Positions 61,211 through 64,000 of a stretch of DNA of 64,000 nt are shown here, piece after piece. The notes under the pieces were generated by a model. That model did no database searches, was not told the origin of the DNA, and saw only the letters and a program-made list of their open reading frames with translations. A program made the translations under genes and the position numbers. The DNA comes from DASUSH01 sp963785155 (lineage in GTDB: Bacteria; Actinomycetota; Thermoleophilia; Solirubrobacterales; 70-9), in the NCBI GenBank assembly GCA_963785155.1, contig CAWAUB010000007.1, positions 186,001 through 250,000 of the forward strand, given 5' to 3'. The stretch's first letter is position 1. Each line of letters begins with the position of its first letter.

Positions 61211-62077
61211 GTGTACCGCAAGCAAGTCCGACGTCGCCGGGCGGTTCTCGTGACGCTCGTGATCCTCTCGCTGATCCTGCTCTCGCTCAGCTTCTCGGAG
61301 GCGGAGAGCGGCCCGATCCATTCGATCCAGCGCGGCCTTGCCTCGGTCTTCGCGCCGATCGAGGAGGGCGCGGGAAGGGCGCTGAAGCCCGTGCGTGACG
61401 CGGTGAACTGGTTCGACGAGACCTTCGATGCCCGCGGCGAGAACGACGAGCTGCGCGCCGAGCTGACCGAGCTTCGCGATCAGGCGACCGCTGCCGACGC
61501 GGCGCTCGGCGAGAACGACGAGCTGCGCGGGCTGCTCGAGTTCGAGCGCGACGCCGGGATCGAGGGCTTCGAGTCCGTCAACTCCCGCGTGATCGCCCGC
61601 TCGCCGACCGTCTGGTATTCGGAGGTGACGCTGGACCACGGTTCGAGCTCCGGGATCGAGCGCGACGATCCCGTCGTCACCGGCGACGGCCTGGTCGGGC
61701 GGATCTCCGACACGACCTCCGGCACGGCGAAGGTGACGATGATCACCGACCACCGCAGCGCGGTCTCCACGCGGATCGTGCCCGAGGGCCCGCTCGGCGT
61801 CGTCAAGCCCGAGGTCGGGGACCCGGATGACCTGCTCCTCGACTTCATCCAGGCCGACCGCGAGGTCTCGGAGGGCCAGCGGCTGGTCACCGCCGGCTCG
61901 ACCGCCACCGAGCTCGAGTCGCTCTTCCCCTACGGCATCCCCGTCGGCGAGATCACCGAAGCTGAGATCGGCGCGCAGGAAACGTTCCAGCGGGTCCACG
62001 TGAAGCCCTACGCCGATTTGCGCGACTTCGAGTACGCCCAGGTCCTGACGAGCCCCGAGGGGGGTGGCGGCAAGTGA
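61211..62077 (+). CDS. mreC: Rod shape-determining protein MreC
   Basis: 288 residues from GTG 61211. One N-terminal membrane helix (RAVLVTLVILSLILLSLSFS), a coiled coil (NDELRAELTELRDQATAADA, repeated as ENDELRGLLEFE), and the beta-rich MreC domain (VIARSPTVWYSEVTLDHGSS). It links MreB to PBP2 in the elongasome. The stop overlaps the mreD start by four bases (GTGA). Confidence 0.92.
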   Translation: MYRKQVRRRRAVLVTLVILSLILLSLSFSEAESGPIHSIQRGLASVFAPIEEGAGRALKPVRDAVNWFDETFDARGENDELRAELTELRDQATAADAALGENDELRGLLEFERDAGIEGFESVNSRVIARSPTVWYSEVTLDHGSSSGIERDDPVVTGDGLVGRISDTTSGTAKVTMITDHRSAVSTRIVPEGPLGVVKPEVGDPDDLLLDFIQADREVSEGQRLVTAGSTATELESLFPYGIPVGEITEAEIGAQETFQRVHVKPYADLRDFEYAQVLTSPEGGGGK

Positions 62078-62625
62078 TCGTCACCTGGCAGGTCACCCTG
62101 CGGATCGCCCTCCTGCTCCTGGTGGGCGTGGTGGTCCAGCTCGCCTTCTTCTCCCAGCTCCACGTGCTCGGCTCGACGCCGGACATCCTGCCGGTGCTCG
62201 CGGTCGCGCTGGGCCTGCTCGGAGGCGGCGTCCTCGGCGCCGTCTGCGGCTTCGCGCTCGGCCTGCTCACCGATTCCCTGCTCCTGCAGACGCTCGGCGT
62301 TTCGTCGATCGTCCTGCTCGCGGTCGGCTACCTCGCCGGGCGCTGGCGCGAGAGCTTCGACATCACGAGCTCGCTGGTGCCGCCGCTCCTGACGGGCGCG
62401 TTGACCCTGCTCGGCGCTGCGATGTTCGCGGCGATCCAGCTCATGCTCGGGGTCGAGGCGCCGGTCAGCCTGCTCGTCGTCCGGGAGATCCTCGTCAAGG
62501 CGCTGCTGGCCGGGCTGCTCGCGATCCCGATCTATCCCCTCGTCCGGCTGATCCTGCGGCCGGCGCTGGTCGAGGGCACCGGCCGCCGCCGCAGGGCATC
62601 TCTCTCTCCGATCCGAGCCGCGTAG
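62074..62625 (+). CDS. mreD: Rod shape-determining protein MreD
   Basis: 183 residues from GTG 62074, with about five membrane helices. LHVLGSTPDILPVLAVALGL and GAVCGFALGLLTDSLLLQTL are typical of MreD (the PDxxL and GLLxD parts). The basic C-terminus is cytoplasmic. Co-translated with mreC and followed by PBP2 after 21 bases. Confidence 0.88.
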   Translation: MIVTWQVTLRIALLLLVGVVVQLAFFSQLHVLGSTPDILPVLAVALGLLGGGVLGAVCGFALGLLTDSLLLQTLGVSSIVLLAVGYLAGRWRESFDITSSLVPPLLTGALTLLGAAMFAAIQLMLGVEAPVSLLVVREILVKALLAGLLAIPIYPLVRLILRPALVEGTGRRRRASLSPIRAA

Positions 62626-62646
62626 GAAGATCTGGACACCGAGACC

Positions 62647-64000
62647 ATGTACCTGAGAGACGACGACAGACAGCCCCCGATGACATCGCAGTTCGCTCTG
62701 CGTGTGGCGATCCTCGGCGGCGCCGCGCTGATCATGTTCTTCATCATCTTCTTCCGCCTCTGGTATCTCGAGGTGCTGTCCGGCGACAAGTACCTCGAGC
62801 AGGCCCAGAACAACCGGGTGCGGGAGGTGAAGGTCCAGGCTCCGCGTGGCCAGATCGTCGACCGCAACGGCGAGGTCCTCGTCGACAACCGGACGTCGCT
62901 CGCGCTGCAGGTGAAGGGCGACGAGCTGCCCGGGAACAAGGAACAGCGCGACCAGGTGATCAAGCGCCTCGCCGAGGTCGCCGGGATGCCCGCGGAGCGG
63001 ATCGACAAGGAGATCCGCCGCCAGACCAAGGAGCTGCCCGCCACTCCCGTAACGCTGAAGCGCGACGTCCCCTACGAGCTCGTCCTCTACCTGCAGGAGC
63101 ACGGCCAGGACTTCCCCGGTGTTTCCGTCGAGCGCGTCTACGTGCGCAGCTATCCCGACGGCAACCTCGCCGCCCACATCTTCGGCTACGTCCGCGAGGT
63201 CAGCCCCGAGCAGCTCGAGACGCCGCAGTACAAGCGGCTCGATCCGGGCGACCAGGTCGGCCAGACTGGCGTCGAGCTCGCGTACGACTCCCAGCTTCGC
63301 GGCGAGTCCGGCGCGACCCAGGTCCAGGTCGACGCCCTCGGCAGGCCGAAGGGCGAGCCGCTCTCGGACGAGGCTCCGAAGGCCGGCAACAACCTTCGCC
63401 TGACGCTCGACTCCCGGATCCAGGCGTCCGGCGAGGCCGCGATCGGCCAGTTCGGGCTGCCCGGGGCGTTCGTCGCGATGGACGTCGACTCTGGCGAGGT
63501 CCTCGGGCTCGGTTCGGCGCCCACCTTCGACCCCTCCGTCTACACGAAGCCCACGATCTCGCAGAAGACCGTCAACTTCCTGAACTCGACCGAGACCGGT
63601 GCGCCACAGGCGAACCGGGCGATCCAGGGCCTCTACCCGACGGGCTCGACCTACAAGCTGATCACCGCGGCGGCGGCGCTCGAGGAGGGCCTGATTACCC
63701 CGGGCGAGATCGTCGACGACCCGGGGCAGTACACGGTCGGTGGCGTCACCTTCCGCAACGCCGGCGACGCGGTGAACGGGGCGATCGACATGCGCACCGC
63801 CCTGCAGGTCTCCTCCGACGTCTACTTCTACAAGCTCGGCCACGAGGCGAACACCGAGCAGCAGCCGATGCCGATTCAGGAGTGGGCCGGCCGGCTCGGG
63901 CTCGGGAGCCCGACCGGGATCGACCTGCCCTCGGAGCTCGGTGGCCTGATCCCGACGCCGGCCTGGCGCAACGAGCTCTTCGAGAAGGGCGACACGGACC
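62647..64000 (+). CDS. mrdA: Penicillin-binding protein 2 (elongasome transpeptidase), 3' end outside window
   Basis: 451 residues are visible from ATG 62647 and the frame is open to the window end. An N-terminal membrane helix (ILGGAALIMFFIIFFRLWYL), then the pedestal domain (VQAPRGQIVDRNGEVLVDNR), DPGDQVGQTGVELAYDSQLR, and the transpeptidase domain with YPTGSTYKLITAAAALEEG (S-x-x-K active site STYK) and LQVSSDVYFYKLG (SxN-type SSD). The KTG motif lies beyond the window. It crosslinks peptidoglycan in the mreBCD complex. Confidence 0.93.
   Translation, partial: MYLRDDDRQPPMTSQFALRVAILGGAALIMFFIIFFRLWYLEVLSGDKYLEQAQNNRVREVKVQAPRGQIVDRNGEVLVDNRTSLALQVKGDELPGNKEQRDQVIKRLAEVAGMPAERIDKEIRRQTKELPATPVTLKRDVPYELVLYLQEHGQDFPGVSVERVYVRSYPDGNLAAHIFGYVREVSPEQLETPQYKRLDPGDQVGQTGVELAYDSQLRGESGATQVQVDALGRPKGEPLSDEAPKAGNNLRLTLDSRIQASGEAAIGQFGLPGAFVAMDVDSGEVLGLGSAPTFDPSVYTKPTISQKTVNFLNSTETGAPQANRAIQGLYPTGSTYKLITAAAALEEGLITPGEIVDDPGQYTVGGVTFRNAGDAVNGAIDMRTALQVSSDVYFYKLGHEANTEQQPMPIQEWAGRLGLGSPTGIDLPSELGGLIPTPAWRNELFEKGDTD

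Noticed and set aside
62008..63843. 611-codon minus-strand frame
   Set aside because: Antisense of mreD and PBP2, whose motifs are clear on the plus strand.
1..64000. CRISPR arrays, rRNA genes, transposase genes, prophage genes
   Set aside because: No regularly spaced repeats, rRNA-like stretches or transposase/phage motifs were found on either strand.

Overview
The window is a high-GC, gene-dense bacterial chromosome segment. Start codons include GTG and TTG, intergenic gaps are very short, and neighbouring genes often overlap at GTGA or ATGA. The gene set (trigger factor, clpP, clpX, valS, folC, ndk, maf, mreB-mreC-mreD-PBP2) together with many secreted proteins with Lys- or Cys-rich tails, TANNNT -10 boxes next to start codons and DUF2510/DUF4190 proteins points to an actinobacterium. 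Class Thermoleophilia (Solirubrobacterales-like) is my best guess, but this is inference from content, not a database result. No phage, transposase gene, CRISPR array or rRNA was seen. No stretch over 300 bases lacks a gene.

Layout. 1-11 kb: envelope and redox genes (PAP2 phosphatase, LPG-synthase-type flippase, thioredoxin reductase), two divergent SGNH hydrolases, an MBL-fold hydrolase, a copper PHM-like/cupredoxin protein divergent from a PadR regulator, a GH-A glycosidase and an EamA transporter. 11-21 kb: a beta-oxidation set (acyl-CoA dehydrogenase, enoyl-CoA hydratase, cupin, 3-hydroxyacyl-CoA dehydrogenase; separately a thiolase with a class-IV aminotransferase), a secreted beta-propeller/PKD protein and a secreted sulfatase. 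21-28.6 kb: a beta-lactamase-like protein, a lipoprotein, a DUF5995-like protein, and a six-gene minus-strand run (DUF1015, cobalamin adenosyltransferase, OsmC, SDR, SnoaL-like, Nudix). 28.6-36.7 kb: tRNA-Pro, a flavin monooxygenase with an alpha/beta hydrolase and TetR/tautomerase module, tRNA-Arg and tRNA-His embedded in a protein-gene run, CapA, 1-Cys peroxiredoxin. 36.7-45.4 kb: two extracellular serine proteases, Cys-rich secreted proteins, ECF sigma plus Ogt, an HD hydrolase, CorA, CtaG and a membrane spermidine-synthase-like protein. 45.4-64 kb: the housekeeping block for protein quality control (tig, clpP, clpX), translation (valS, trmO-like), folate (folC), nucleotides (ndk) and rod-shape cell-wall growth (mreBCD, PBP2, cut by the window end).

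Two window-wide patterns stand out. First, about sixteen genes are split by single-base frameshifts. Among unambiguous cases nearly all are +1 insertions, and most lie between 3.9 and 27 kb. This looks like residual sequencing error, and I merged the pieces into single genes. Second, at least fourteen genes have a TANNNT box ending only 6-10 bases before the start codon, the signature of leaderless transcripts.

No clearly new multi-gene system is proven here. The most unusual items are a five-cysteine module shared by a trypsin-like protease tail and a stand-alone secreted protein, the copper PHM-like/cupredoxin fusion under likely PadR control, a palindrome at the PadR 3' end that leaves the frame open into a glycosidase, probable CTG starts in CTGA overlaps, and tRNAs abutting start codons.
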